A program made the position numbers and the translations under genes. The notes below the pieces were generated by a model. It made no database searches, was not told where the DNA came from, and worked only from the letters and a program-made list of their open reading frames with translations. Below are positions 1 through 9,208 of a stretch of DNA of 64,000 nt, piece by piece (within the stretch, counting starts at the first letter, position 1; every line of letters begins with the position of its first letter). This DNA is from Berkiella sp963803015 (GTDB lineage Bacteria > Pseudomonadota > Gammaproteobacteria > Berkiellales > Berkiellaceae). The DNA lies in NCBI GenBank assembly GCA_963803015.1, contig CAWDKV010000011.1, forward strand, positions 744,001 through 808,000, written 5' to 3'.

Positions 1-826
1 CCGGAATACCAAAAAATGATTCTAAGAGAAGGCTTCCTAAAAATAATAAAGGTAGCAGTGTCACCACGCTAGTTAAAATTGGAATCAAAGCATTACGTAA
101 TAAGTGTTTATAAAATACGAGAGATTCTTTCAGGCCTTTAGCTCTTGCTGTGCGAATATAGTCTTTATTTACTTCTTCTAAAAAGAGTGTACGATACCAC
201 CTAACACCAACCCCAATACCACTGATAACACCCACGGTAATCGGCAAAATTAAAAAAACCCAAATGTATTTACCGCCGCTAAACCCAGAAATGGGTACTA
301 AACGCAATAGTTTTGCAAGTAGATATTGTCCGCCAATAATATAAAACAAGCTTGAAATAGACATCGCGGCGACGCAAATAATAACGCCCACTGTATCAAG
401 ATAGGTTCTTCTGAAAAAAACGATAAGTAAAGCAATACTAATATTAACTATTAATCCTAGTAAAAGCGTTGGGATAGCAATGGCTAAACTTGGCCACATG
501 CGTTGGCCAACGTCATAAGAAATGTTTCGCCCCGCATCGGATGATCCAAAATCAAACAAAAATAACTTAATTGACTTTTGAAAAAAAAGAGTTTGGGTTA
601 ATTTATCACTCCCCACTTTGTCTTTGTTATAAAATAAAGGCTTATCGTAGCCTCTTTCCACTTTCCAATTTTCAATCGCTTCAGGGGTCACATATTTTTG
701 ACCTAAATGTACGCGCGCCATATCATCTGGAGAATTGACCAATAGGAATAAAGAAAATGTCAGTAAATTTACGCCAATTAAGATTGGGATCATATACAAG
801 AAACGTCTAATTATATAAGCAAACAT
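1..826 (-). CDS. ABC transporter permease, DppB/OppB type (C-terminus cut by window edge)
   Basis: About 275 residues are readable on the minus strand from an ATG at 826; the 3' end lies left of the window. The protein begins MFAYIIRRFLYMIPILIGVN, the typical first membrane helix of peptide/nickel permeases (BPD_transp_1 family). Further hydrophobic segments follow, and an EAA-type cytoplasmic loop is visible (DYIRTARAKGL, then LLRNALIPI), which contacts the ATPase subunit. It would form the inner-membrane channel for peptides delivered by the binding lipoprotein encoded just upstream. The start lies 3 bp after the stop of that gene, so the two are almost certainly co-transcribed and translationally coupled. 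Substrate cannot be read from the sequence. An unusually long loop between helices 1 and 2 carries many charged residues. Confidence 0.85.
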   Translation of the reverse strand, partial: MFAYIIRRFLYMIPILIGVNLLTFSLFLLVNSPDDMARVHLGQKYVTPEAIENWKVERGYDKPLFYNKDKVGSDKLTQTLFFQKSIKLFLFDFGSSDAGRNISYDVGQRMWPSLAIAIPTLLLGLIVNISIALLIVFFRRTYLDTVGVIICVAAMSISSLFYIIGGQYLLAKLLRLVPISGFSGGKYIWVFLILPITVGVISGIGVGVRWYRTLFLEEVNKDYIRTARAKGLKESLVFYKHLLRNALIPILTSVVTLLPLLFLGSLLLESFFGIP

Positions 827-829
827 ATT

Positions 830-2998
830 TCACTCATTTTTAAGCCGCGAGGGTGGTTTAGGCGATAACGGATTATGCATTTTTCGATAGTAACTTAAGG
901 CTGCTGGGATACAGCCTAAAACCAAAAACACGCCGATGAGAAAAAGTGGCCATCTTATTGGAGGGTTCCATTCCTTTCTCAACTTCGCTCTTAATTCTGG
1001 TTTTAAAGACATATACTTCAAGCTATTGCGTGACATCGCATTTCTAGTAAAGGGATCAACCCACACTTGACGTAGAATATATGTTTTAGGATAAAATCCC
1101 CAGATCCACGGCGCGTCTTCCTGTAGTATTTCTATCATTTGCTCAACAATTTGTTCTCTTTCTTTGTTGTTGGGCATACTCTTCATCTTGTCAAACAAGG
1201 CATCAAATTTTGCATTTTCATAATTGCTAGCATTCTCGCCACCATGTTTGGTTTTGCCATTTTCACCTTTGAGCAAAAAGAGGAAATTTTCCGGATCGGG
1301 ATAATCCGCATTCCAGCCCCACATATAAATTTGAAAGTCCCCATTACGCATTTTTTCTTGAAAACGATTATATTGGGTACCTCGAATTACTAGTTCAATA
1401 CCTAATTTATCAAATTGTTTTCTCAACCAAGAAAATTGTGCTTTAGATTCCGTGTTCCCTGAGATAATGGCATCAAAATATAAAACCAGTGGCAACCCTG
1501 TTTTAGGATCAATCCCATCTGAATACCCTGCTTCCTTGAGCAATTTTTTAGCGGTTGCAATGGATTTTCGTTTAAACCCATTGCTTGTTTTATCATAAAC
1601 AACGGGATTCCCTTCAGTTTCTTGACTTTGAGATCTAAAAAAATCAGGGGGTAAGGGGCCTTGCGCTGGGATAGCGTTGCCGTTCAAAAAAATATTAATA
1701 TACTCTTCTATATCAAGAGCAATAGAGAGGGCTTGCCGCAATTTTCTTTGCTTTGTCGTATACCCTCCAACAGTCTTATCTAACATATTAAATCCCCAAT
1801 AAAATATACTGGGGTCAACTGATTCTGTTATTTTTATTCCTTTTCGTTTTAAAGCGTCATTTAACTCAATCCCTTGAACACCACTGGCTTTTATTGCTTG
1901 ATCAAAGTTATCCATATTCAAAACCGCTTGATCATAATAACCCTGCAAAAATTTATTCCAGTAGGGAATACTTTCTTTTTCTAATTGAAAAACGACTTTA
2001 TCTAAAAGGGGAAGCGGTTGATTGGCTTTATCAAGAAGCCCTTTTTCCTTATCACCTGGTTCTCCGCTAGTGGGGTAAGTCTCGCCATGAAAATGCGGAT
2101 TTTTACTTAATGTCATTTGCCAATTTGGATTATTTTCGGAAAGGATAAAGGGACCTGTTCCCACCGGAAACCAATCTAGTGAAATATTCTTTTTTTCTAG
2201 TAAAGGTTGCGAATAAAACGCAATCGCTTCCCATGGCATGGGTGCAAAAAACGGGGTTGCTAACCAATAGATAAACTGGGGATATTTGCCGTGTAGCTTA
2301 ATTTCGTAGTGTGTATTATCAAGTGCCTTGACACCGACTAAGGAAAAATCCCTCAGATCAGGATTGACAGACTTCTCTTTCTTCAAAGCTTGAGACAACT
2401 CTGGCAAACCTACAATGTAGTCTGTCATAAAACCATAAATAGGAGAATTAATACGAGGATCTGCTAAACGTTTTATCTGATAAACAAAATCTTCCGCTAC
2501 GACTTCTCTGGTAGCTACTTGTTTAAAATCATTGATTTGATTTTTATCTTTAACTTCCTGCGCATCAAGATGGTGATAAAGAAAATCTCCCTGTTTATTT
2601 CGTGCAAATGCCGGATGCATTTGATAATAAACCCCTGGTTTGATTTCTACATGATAAACGCTGAAAGCCACATCTGGAGAATTTTCACTGACCTCTTTAT
2701 TGTCTTTATCAAGGTAAGTAATGCTGGGGAGTTTTGTCGCCAATAAGGGAATGAGTTCATAGGGTCTTTTTAGATAATGATACTGTAATGGCGGCTCATA
2801 AATGTGATCAATAAAAATCCACTCATTCGCATTATAAGATTGAGCAGGATCTAAATGCTTTGGTCTTTCAGAGAATACACTATAAATAACATTCTCACTC
2901 CCGTCCATTGGGGGATAGGGATTGTTTTGGGGAGAGTGATCACACCCCAAAAGGCAGAGAATAAAACAAACGCTTAAAAAAAGTCTCCTAACCAACAC
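830..2998 (-). CDS. Peptide ABC transporter substrate-binding lipoprotein (SBP_bac_5 family), oversized
   Basis: This 722-residue protein is a family-5 extracellular solute-binding protein that would capture oligopeptides in the periplasm. It starts with a lipoprotein signal (hydrophobic stretch ending LLGC, Cys19 the predicted lipidated residue). Family hallmarks are YNANEWIFIDHIYEPP near the N-terminus, FPVGTGPFILSE in the middle and WGWNADYPDPENFLF towards the C-terminus. Family members are usually 500-560 residues; this one has inserts and, unusually, a C-terminal hydrophobic helix (about residues 683-702, WPLFLIGVFLVLG) followed by a basic tail, so it may be anchored at both ends. The start is GTG at 2998 (or TTG at 2995), preceded by AAGGAAGG. 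It is first in an operon with the permease at 1-826. Confidence 0.85.
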   Translation of the reverse strand: MLVRRLFLSVCFILCLLGCDHSPQNNPYPPMDGSENVIYSVFSERPKHLDPAQSYNANEWIFIDHIYEPPLQYHYLKRPYELIPLLATKLPSITYLDKDNKEVSENSPDVAFSVYHVEIKPGVYYQMHPAFARNKQGDFLYHHLDAQEVKDKNQINDFKQVATREVVAEDFVYQIKRLADPRINSPIYGFMTDYIVGLPELSQALKKEKSVNPDLRDFSLVGVKALDNTHYEIKLHGKYPQFIYWLATPFFAPMPWEAIAFYSQPLLEKKNISLDWFPVGTGPFILSENNPNWQMTLSKNPHFHGETYPTSGEPGDKEKGLLDKANQPLPLLDKVVFQLEKESIPYWNKFLQGYYDQAVLNMDNFDQAIKASGVQGIELNDALKRKGIKITESVDPSIFYWGFNMLDKTVGGYTTKQRKLRQALSIALDIEEYINIFLNGNAIPAQGPLPPDFFRSQSQETEGNPVVYDKTSNGFKRKSIATAKKLLKEAGYSDGIDPKTGLPLVLYFDAIISGNTESKAQFSWLRKQFDKLGIELVIRGTQYNRFQEKMRNGDFQIYMWGWNADYPDPENFLFLLKGENGKTKHGGENASNYENAKFDALFDKMKSMPNNKEREQIVEQMIEILQEDAPWIWGFYPKTYILRQVWVDPFTRNAMSRNSLKYMSLKPELRAKLRKEWNPPIRWPLFLIGVFLVLGCIPAALSYYRKMHNPLSPKPPSRLKNE

Positions 2999-3406
2999 AC
3001 AACCTTCCTTGTTTTGGTCTATATATCCTGGTTCATTTTCCTTTAAATTACCACTCTTTCAACACAAAGAGTTACCAAATGAACTTACATCGAATTGATA
3101 ATGACAAGTGTATTGTAATTATAGGATTAATTACTCACAAATGGATTACTGAGAATCCTTCAATGGGAATCATCACTTAGCCATGTTATTAATTCCCAAT
3201 AACTTTTATCTGAAATGTGCATATAGCATGGACATAAGATCCCCAGGAGTTTATCCTTTCGTGCCAGTTTTATTCTGCTCTGGCCATCCAAAAGCCATTT
3301 ACTCAAGGCTTCAGGTTTTTTTCTTCAATTAGAAAATAAAGACAGATAACTCTATAACCTGAAGAAAAATGAGAATAATATTAAATATACTTGACAGGGT
3401 TGTACC
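2999..3406. other. Divergent intergenic region with two inverted repeats
   Basis: This 408-bp gap separates the leftward transporter operon from the rightward ACT-arginase pair and must hold promoters for both. I see no gene. A perfect 7-bp inverted repeat, ACTCTTT (3053-3059) and AAAGAGT (3066-3072) with a 6-base spacer, lies about 55 bp upstream of the transporter start and could be an operator or leader hairpin. A 9-bp inverted repeat, CTTCAGGTT (3309-3317) and AACCTGAAG (3356-3364), lies just before the ACT-protein gene. No convincing -35/-10 pair could be fixed by eye. Confidence 0.4.
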
Positions 3407-3931
3407 ATGAATAATAGAAATGGAAAAAATTGTTTACGCACGCTGTTAACATTCACCTTTTTCATTTTAAGCTGCTCCATTCTCCCCATAGTACATGCTC
3501 AAGCAGAAAAGAAAGTAGAAAATAAACTTGCCCTTTCTGTATTGCAAACAAAGTTGTCCATTTGTAGATTAGATGCCAAAGCACCTATTCCTGATTGGGT
3601 TAGCACAGTTCAAAGTGATTTTATTTCTATCACTAGAACTTCAGAAGAACTATCCATTGTTTGTGATAAAAAACACGTCCCTGCAGGTGTTCAATCCGTT
3701 TCAGACTGGTACGCAATCAAAGTAGAAGGCCCTTTAGATTTTGGATTAATCGGGATTTTATCTTCACTCTTAGATCCATTAGCAAAAGCTGGAATAAGTG
3801 TATTTACCGTTTCTACTTATGATACTGATTATATTTTGGTGAAAGAACAAAACATTAAGAAAGCAATCGCGGTTTTAAAAAATAAATATACAGTCAAAGA
3901 GCCAAAATTCCGCTCATTTTCTGGTGAATAA
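3407..3931 (+). CDS. Exported ACT-domain protein (COG3603-like)
   Basis: The 174-residue product has an N-terminal signal peptide (about residues 1-32: basic start, hydrophobic core TLLTFTFFILSCSILPIV, cleavage near HAQA). From about residue 46 it matches the COG3603 ACT-domain family: CRLDAKAPIPDW, SITRTSEELSIVC, KVEGPLDFGLIGILSSL, GISVFTVSTYDTDYILVKE. ACT domains usually bind amino acids inside the cytoplasm, so export is odd. If translation began at an internal TTG near residue 45 the protein would be a normal cytoplasmic family member, but the upstream frame is intact, opens with ATG after CAGGG, and looks like a genuine signal. It precedes arginase by 50 bp on the same strand, so an amino-acid-sensing or binding role linked to arginine use is a reasonable inference. 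Direct function is unknown. Confidence 0.75.
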   Translation: MNNRNGKNCLRTLLTFTFFILSCSILPIVHAQAEKKVENKLALSVLQTKLSICRLDAKAPIPDWVSTVQSDFISITRTSEELSIVCDKKHVPAGVQSVSDWYAIKVEGPLDFGLIGILSSLLDPLAKAGISVFTVSTYDTDYILVKEQNIKKAIAVLKNKYTVKEPKFRSFSGE

Positions 3932-3981
3932 CGATAAATGACGAACAGAAAATTTAATTTTGTAAAGAGTGAGGTTATGTT

Positions 3982-4923
3982 ATGAGGGATATTGCATTCA
4001 TTGGCTCAGCATTCGGGCATGGGGCACAGATTACAAGTACATCACTTGGTCCCGACTATATAAAAGAGCAGTACAATGTGGTCGCCAAGCTTGCAAAGCA
4101 CAACATCCCCTCTTATTGGCACAAGACTATTGCACCAACTATGCAAGATTTAAGTTGCCTACCCAATAAAGGAAAATACTTTAACGCTGTTCTTCAACAT
4201 AATCAAAACCTATGTTCTACAACAAAAAAATTCATTCAAACTAATAACCATGATTTACCCTGTATTATTGGTGGCGATCATTCCTGTGCCATAGGTACAT
4301 GGTCAGGAATTATTGATGGGTTAAATGCGAATGAAAATTTTGGCTTGATTTGGATTGATGCGCATATGGATGCACATAATTGTGAAACCTCACCTTCCAA
4401 GGCATATCATGGCATGCCCTTGTCAATCCTTCTCGGCCGTGGAGATAAGGAATTATTAAATATTGGCAATAGCTCCCCAAAAATTCATCCAAAACATTTA
4501 GTTTTGATTGGTGTGCGTTCTTATGAATCCGAAGAAGCAGAATTTCTACAGTCTATGGGTGTTAAGATTTTTACCAGTGAAGATACGGTGAAAATGGGTT
4601 TATCTACTGTTTTTCAACAAGCCTTATCTATTGTCTCAAAAGCGAGACATGGCTTTGGCATATCCTTTGATCTAGATGGAATCGATCCACAAGAAGCGCC
4701 AGGTGTTGGCTCACCAGAGACTAATGGCTTAATTTGGAATGAAGTAAAAGAATGTCTACCCATACTATTTGAGCATGAAAAGCTAAAGGCTTTAGAAATC
4801 ACAGAATTTAACCCAGAACGTGATTTAAACGATATGACAGCTGAAATAATCTTACAAACGGTTTATCAATTGGGTAGCACGCTCCGTCAGAAAAGTCCGC
4901 TTTGTGAAGTGCAATCTTGTTAA
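3982..4923 (+). CDS. rocF: Arginase
   Basis: This 313-residue enzyme of the ureohydrolase family should hydrolyse L-arginine to L-ornithine and urea in the cytoplasm using two Mn2+ ions. The metal-binding motifs are all present: GGDHS (about residue 97), DAHMDAH (about 127-133), SFDLDGIDP (about 228-236) and the later EFNPERD (about 272). Length and motif spacing fit arginase rather than agmatinase, although substrate assignment by eye is not absolute. The ATG at 3982 is preceded by GAGG seven bases upstream. It lies 50 bp downstream of the exported ACT-domain protein and probably shares its transcript; a hairpin at 4930-4955 ends the unit. Ornithine made here could feed the ornithine-cyclodeaminase-like enzyme at 9.4-10.4 kb. 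Confidence 0.88.
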   Translation: MRDIAFIGSAFGHGAQITSTSLGPDYIKEQYNVVAKLAKHNIPSYWHKTIAPTMQDLSCLPNKGKYFNAVLQHNQNLCSTTKKFIQTNNHDLPCIIGGDHSCAIGTWSGIIDGLNANENFGLIWIDAHMDAHNCETSPSKAYHGMPLSILLGRGDKELLNIGNSSPKIHPKHLVLIGVRSYESEEAEFLQSMGVKIFTSEDTVKMGLSTVFQQALSIVSKARHGFGISFDLDGIDPQEAPGVGSPETNGLIWNEVKECLPILFEHEKLKALEITEFNPERDLNDMTAEIILQTVYQLGSTLRQKSPLCEVQSC

Positions 4924-4929
4924 AAGAAA

Positions 4930-4955
4930 GAGCGCGGCTTTTTTAAACCGCACTC
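4930..4955. terminator. Hairpin terminator between convergent genes
   Basis: GAGCGCGG (4930-4937) can pair with CCGCACTC (4948-4955) around a 10-base loop. Read on the minus strand the stem closes through a G-U pair and is followed by a T-rich run (TTTCTTTT), which fits an intrinsic terminator. It sits between the end of arginase and the end of the leftward unit finishing at 4967, so it may serve both, with the minus direction better supported. Confidence 0.6.
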
Positions 4956-4966
4956 ACTCTGTTTGT

Positions 4967-6031
4967 TTAGGAGAACTTAAGCGTTGCAAGATGGTCAGCT
5001 GTTGCATTCACATCTTCATTTGTAGCAGCAGCTGCTGCTGGAGTGCTAGGTGCAGAAGACTCTCTAGAAATACTGTCAAACTGCGCGGTAAAAGTGCGGG
5101 TAGCTTCAGCAACCATAGGCGCAAAATCATTAGAACTTAACGATCCAGTCCATAAACTACTGTTCTTAGCAGTGGCCTCATTAACAAGATTTCTTCGACC
5201 AAAAAAAGCAATAGCTGTCAGTTGGTTAGCACTATTGAAACATTTAGCGATTGAGTCTATCTCTCGCTCTACAGTGGCACTTGCTGCAGCAGAAGCTTGC
5301 ACGTTAAAAGCAAATTGATCTGCTTTGCTCGCAATTTCTGATAGTTTATTGGGGTTCTTCGCTTTAAGTGCAACGAGCCCATATTCCGACATCCCAGGAT
5401 GGATAATACCATCAGCGTCAGGATACTGATGTAATCGCAAGGCATGCCTCTCAGCACTGTTACCTAATATGATACAAGATCGGATAAGTTCATGAATTGA
5501 ATCTGGCACACTTAGCTTATTTGAAAGAGATATCGAGAATTTTTTAGCCGTATCATCAGCTACGAAATCAGGCTCAGTGGGATAAGTCAAAGGCGCAAGC
5601 AAATCAAAATCAGATAATTCCCTATTTGGCGCCGCAAATTCTGCTAACTTTAATCTATTATAGCTCTGGGTATTTAATATCTGAGTTAATGGCTGCAAGC
5701 TCTCAGTAGGTGCACACAAACAAGAAGCAAAATAGTTTATTGCGCCTTCCCGAATTGCACGGGTGTGTGCAGCATGATCTCTTGCTGAACCATCTGTTGT
5801 CGTATGAGAAAAATCTGAAAAAGCACTAGCAGCAGGTAAGGCGGTGTGTAAACGGGAAGCCTCTACTCTAAACTGACGGACTAAGGCACTCGGAGCTGTA
5901 TATAATTCAACAACTGGAAATCTCCCTCTTGGTATTCTGGGGCCTACCCCTATCATCATGTGCCCGACAGCATTCATTGCTTTGCCCAGTTCAACCTGAT
6001 TACTTAATACAACTATCAACTTCATTAACAT
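4967..6031 (-). CDS. Hypothetical protein, weakly DUF2000-like N-terminus
   Basis: I do not recognise this 354-residue protein with confidence. The N-terminus (KLIVVLSNQVELGKAMNAVG) resembles the first strand and helix of DUF2000 proteins, which have a peptidyl-tRNA-hydrolase-2-like fold. A later segment (about residues 218-250, IIHPGMSEYGLVALKAKNPN) could be the matching end of that fold, separated by a roughly 150-residue insertion. The C-terminal third is rich in Ala, Ser and Thr and looks flexible. No signal peptide or membrane helix is visible. The ATG at 6031 follows AGAGGA and overlaps the end of the EamA transporter gene by 7 bp, so it is the last gene of that leftward unit. A modification or processing role tied to that transporter would be speculation. 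Confidence 0.55.
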   Translation of the reverse strand: MLMKLIVVLSNQVELGKAMNAVGHMMIGVGPRIPRGRFPVVELYTAPSALVRQFRVEASRLHTALPAASAFSDFSHTTTDGSARDHAAHTRAIREGAINYFASCLCAPTESLQPLTQILNTQSYNRLKLAEFAAPNRELSDFDLLAPLTYPTEPDFVADDTAKKFSISLSNKLSVPDSIHELIRSCIILGNSAERHALRLHQYPDADGIIHPGMSEYGLVALKAKNPNKLSEIASKADQFAFNVQASAAASATVEREIDSIAKCFNSANQLTAIAFFGRRNLVNEATAKNSSLWTGSLSSNDFAPMVAEATRTFTAQFDSISRESSAPSTPAAAAATNEDVNATADHLATLKFS

Positions 6032-6939
6032 TTTGATTCCTCTCTGATTTGTTCAATTTCAATAGTTTGTGAGGGTCTATTCAACATATAAATTGCCGTG
6101 AATATAAATAAGGCACCCATGACATCTGGGATGGTAAGCCATTGCTTAAAAAATATTAGACCTAACATACAAGCAAAAATAGGCTCGCAGAGCTCACATA
6201 ATTGTACTTTTGAGGCGCTCAGTAATAATAAGGCTTTTATGGTGCAATAAAACCCACCAATGGTGCCTATTAATCCCAAACACGCAATATAAATCCAACC
6301 TTCAAACGTTGGTAGTTCAGGTTCCCCAAAGTAAAACGGAATGAATAAAAATAAACATCCAAATAAAAGTAGCCACCATAGCAAAGGGACTCCCTGAAAA
6401 GGGAGTCTTACTTTTTTACTCAATACTAAAAACAACCCATAACCCACACCTGCAAGGGTAGCAAAAATTGTACCCACATTTAATTGTGAGAATACATTAG
6501 TCGACGAATATAGAAAAATTAAGCCAATCACAGCGAGCAACATGCTAAGCCACTCAGTGAGACTGTGATGGATTTTTAAAATAATTTTACTACCCACAAA
6601 AGTTGTAATAGTTGAAACGCCTTGTAAAATAAAAACGGTAATCGCTATCGCACTAAATTGATAAGCTGTTGTTTCAAAATAATACAAGACAAATATGCCT
6701 GATAACGCCATTAAGGCTATCTTATGGCTATGTGAGAATAATGCAAAACATTGCCTTCGTTGTTCAGGAATTAAAATTACCCAAATTGATAATACACAAA
6801 ACGCCAATAAACACTTATAGAACGCCACATTTTCTGGTGACAAACCAGCGCTAAAGGCCCCTGTGCTAAATGAGCCTACTGAGGCATTTAACAAGGCTGC
6901 CACTAAAGCATAAATCGTTCCACTATTCATATTGAACAT
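6025..6939 (-). CDS. EamA/DMT-family membrane transporter
   Basis: The 304-residue protein has about ten hydrophobic segments arranged as two five-helix EamA repeats, the layout of drug/metabolite (DMT superfamily) exporters. Supporting segments include the first helix IYALVAALLNASVGSFSTGAF, the junction VGTIFATLAGVGYGLFLVLS between repeats, and the end GALFIFTAIYMLNRP. Such proteins typically export amino acids or small metabolites across the inner membrane. The gene overlaps its upstream neighbour (desaturase) by 17 bp and its downstream neighbour by 7 bp, indicating translational coupling. The start could also be the ATG at 6930. Substrate is unknown. Confidence 0.85.
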   Translation of the reverse strand: MFNMNSGTIYALVAALLNASVGSFSTGAFSAGLSPENVAFYKCLLAFCVLSIWVILIPEQRRQCFALFSHSHKIALMALSGIFVLYYFETTAYQFSAIAITVFILQGVSTITTFVGSKIILKIHHSLTEWLSMLLAVIGLIFLYSSTNVFSQLNVGTIFATLAGVGYGLFLVLSKKVRLPFQGVPLLWWLLLFGCLFLFIPFYFGEPELPTFEGWIYIACLGLIGTIGGFYCTIKALLLLSASKVQLCELCEPIFACMLGLIFFKQWLTIPDVMGALFIFTAIYMLNRPSQTIEIEQIREESKC

Positions 6940-7909
6940 TTCCAGACCGACTTATTGCAGGCTCGGTGAGTAGCTTGTTGATAAGAGAGGGATTGTCATT
7001 ATTAGAAAGAAAAATCCCTCCCATTTTTTTATTCAAGTCCTCATAAAGGGGATCTTGACATAAAATTTGATGCGCTTTTTTTAAATTCCAAAATGGAATA
7101 GTGGCTTGTAAGTGATGAACCAAATGATAATTTTCGGCATGCGTATTACAAAGAAAATGTTCCAGCCAATGGCTAAAACGATTGCGAGTCATATAGAGAT
7201 CTACTTGGTGCTTTCCTATAAGCGGGTAATGCTCTGCCAATTCGTTAAACCAGCCAATAATAGCTGAGGAAGTTAAAAGTGGTATAAACCAAAGTAATAA
7301 TAAGTAAAGCGTGACATGAAAATAAGCACAAACTGCAATAATCAGAGCCCAATAAGCAAACATAGCCAAAAAGGACTTTAAGTATCGTCTACTAGGCACC
7401 ATGCGAAATCGCACTAAATACCAGAGATACGATACTGTTTTAAGTAATAAAATCGGTTTTAAAATGTACTGTTTAAAAAAATGGAAGCACCCATGATAAT
7501 GGTATAGTTTTTCATCCAGATGGTAATGATAATCCGGATCTCTTTGCGAATCACCGAGAAAAGCATGATGTTGTTTAACATGTGAATCTCTATACGTATT
7601 ATATTCTTGAAAAATTAAATATCCAGACAGATAAGTGCCAAGAAAACGATTTAAAGGGCGTGACTTTGCCAGACAGGAATGAACCGATTCATGAAGCAAA
7701 GTCGCAAAAGCACGTTGCCTAGAGCCAATTAGAATCAGACTAACAGGGTAAAACCAAGGCGAAATGCAAAACAACACTATCGCTACTGTTATGACACTAT
7801 AATCATAGACTGCAGCAACTAAACCATGCCAATTGTCTAACCCGCGTAATGCTAGTAATTGATCTTGAATAGATTTGCTAAATGTATATTTTTGACGCAT
7901 ATATCCCAT
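6923..7909 (-). CDS. Membrane fatty acid desaturase-family protein
   Basis: This 328-residue membrane protein carries the three histidine boxes of the integral-membrane desaturase/hydroxylase family: HESVH (about residue 73), HVKQHH (about 110) and HLVHH (about 265), which bind the di-iron centre. Hydrophobic pairs lie between boxes 1-2 and 2-3. It would introduce a double bond or hydroxyl group into an acyl chain at the inner membrane; related proteins also act on sphingolipid-like or carotenoid substrates, so regiochemistry cannot be stated. I place the start at ATG 7909, preceded by AAGGA, rather than the GTG at 7939. It starts 33 bp after the symporter gene ends and overlaps the EamA gene. 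Its position in an amino-acid operon is unexpected. Confidence 0.82.
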   Translation of the reverse strand: MGYMRQKYTFSKSIQDQLLALRGLDNWHGLVAAVYDYSVITVAIVLFCISPWFYPVSLILIGSRQRAFATLLHESVHSCLAKSRPLNRFLGTYLSGYLIFQEYNTYRDSHVKQHHAFLGDSQRDPDYHYHLDEKLYHYHGCFHFFKQYILKPILLLKTVSYLWYLVRFRMVPSRRYLKSFLAMFAYWALIIAVCAYFHVTLYLLLLWFIPLLTSSAIIGWFNELAEHYPLIGKHQVDLYMTRNRFSHWLEHFLCNTHAENYHLVHHLQATIPFWNLKKAHQILCQDPLYEDLNKKMGGIFLSNNDNPSLINKLLTEPAISRSGNVQYE

Positions 7910-7942
7910 GTCAAAATTTCCTTTTTCCCTAACTCTCACTTT

Positions 7943-9208
7943 TTAGTCAGTAGTAGTTTCAGCTTTTATGCCTCGTACAAAACGTATATTACTTATCTTT
8001 TCGTAGATTCTATGAATGATCATGGCAAAAGCACTATTACCCATCACATTATTGGCTGTACCTATTGGATCCATAAAAATGGAAATCGCAATAATAAGAC
8101 TCAACATATCTGGCGTAAAACCTAAATATTTTGTTAAAAATGGTAAAATCACAATGATACTTCCACCAGGGACACTCACCCCAGTAAATTGGGCCGCTGC
8201 TACTAAAAATGCAAAAAGGCAATAAGTGTTTACATCAGGGAAAGTTGAAAAAGAAATAAAAAACAAGGTCAAAGCTATCATGGGTAAGGAGATACACTCC
8301 CCCACATCATGACAATTTACAGTGGAACCTATTGCAAGATGCGCAATATGATGATCTTTAATATTTTTTTCTGCAGCTTTCAATGTTATAGGCATAGTGA
8401 CGATACTGGACATCGTAGAAAAACCCACTATCGCTGCAGAGCTAGCATTTTTTATTGCCGAAAGCGTTTTGCTAATGTTGTACTGAGAGCCAACGTAAAA
8501 CATAAGAAAAATATAAGACAATTGCGTTGCTAATATCATAAGAATCATTGAACCGAAAGCTGAAAATAGAGTCAACAGATCCATTTCATGTGACAACTTA
8601 AACAAGGTTCCTAAAACATAGAGCGGCAAAATGGGCACATACACCTTTTGAAAAAAGGCAGAAGAAAAATTCATATACTTCTTAACAAAATTAATTGCTG
8701 TTTCGTTTTTACGATAACTTAAAAAAATGCCTACAAAAATAGATATCAACATGGTGATTTCAATTTCGACAAGAGGGTTAAGATTGAAATCAAACAATGG
8801 CATCAATTCTGTTGCACTTTCTATATGTATGATTTTATTTAAACCTAACGCCGGAATAACATTTGTTCCTACAAAATAAGCAATCATAATTGATATAAAA
8901 TTTGACACTAAAATCAGTAACGCTATCCCACCTATTAAATAAGTGCTTTTGGATTTCATGCTCGAAATACTCGTTACCAGATAAGGAAACACGAGGAAAG
9001 GTAACAAAAACATCAGGATTTTTCTGACACTGTTACTTAGTGTAAAGAAAAATGCTTTTACGGAGACAGGTACGAGCTCACCAAAGAAAAGTACAAATAA
9101 TATAACGCATAGAATAGATAAAATTAGCTTAAACGTTAGCAATTTAGTTAATATTCTCTGAGCATCCAACAAAAGAGGTAACTTTAACCACTGGTTTTGA
9201 CCTAACAT
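7943..9208 (-). CDS. Dicarboxylate/amino acid:cation symporter (SDF/DAACS family)
   Basis: The 421-residue protein is a GltP/DctA-type secondary transporter bringing glutamate, aspartate, neutral amino acids or C4-dicarboxylates into the cell with Na+ or H+. Family features are the serine-rich hairpin region (STMSSIVTMPITLKAA), the PGGSIIVILP loop, and the C-terminal substrate-site helix with DPIGTANNVMGNSAFA, matching the family DxxxTxxNVxG pattern. Eight or more hydrophobic segments are visible. I start it at ATG 9208, directly preceded by AGGGAG, instead of an upstream TTG at 9226. It lies downstream of the ornithine-cyclodeaminase-like gene after a 218-bp gap and immediately upstream of the desaturase gene. 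The exact substrate cannot be read from sequence. Confidence 0.87.
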   Translation of the reverse strand: MLGQNQWLKLPLLLDAQRILTKLLTFKLILSILCVILFVLFFGELVPVSVKAFFFTLSNSVRKILMFLLPFLVFPYLVTSISSMKSKSTYLIGGIALLILVSNFISIMIAYFVGTNVIPALGLNKIIHIESATELMPLFDFNLNPLVEIEITMLISIFVGIFLSYRKNETAINFVKKYMNFSSAFFQKVYVPILPLYVLGTLFKLSHEMDLLTLFSAFGSMILMILATQLSYIFLMFYVGSQYNISKTLSAIKNASSAAIVGFSTMSSIVTMPITLKAAEKNIKDHHIAHLAIGSTVNCHDVGECISLPMIALTLFFISFSTFPDVNTYCLFAFLVAAAQFTGVSVPGGSIIVILPFLTKYLGFTPDMLSLIIAISIFMDPIGTANNVMGNSAFAMIIHRIYEKISNIRFVRGIKAETTTD

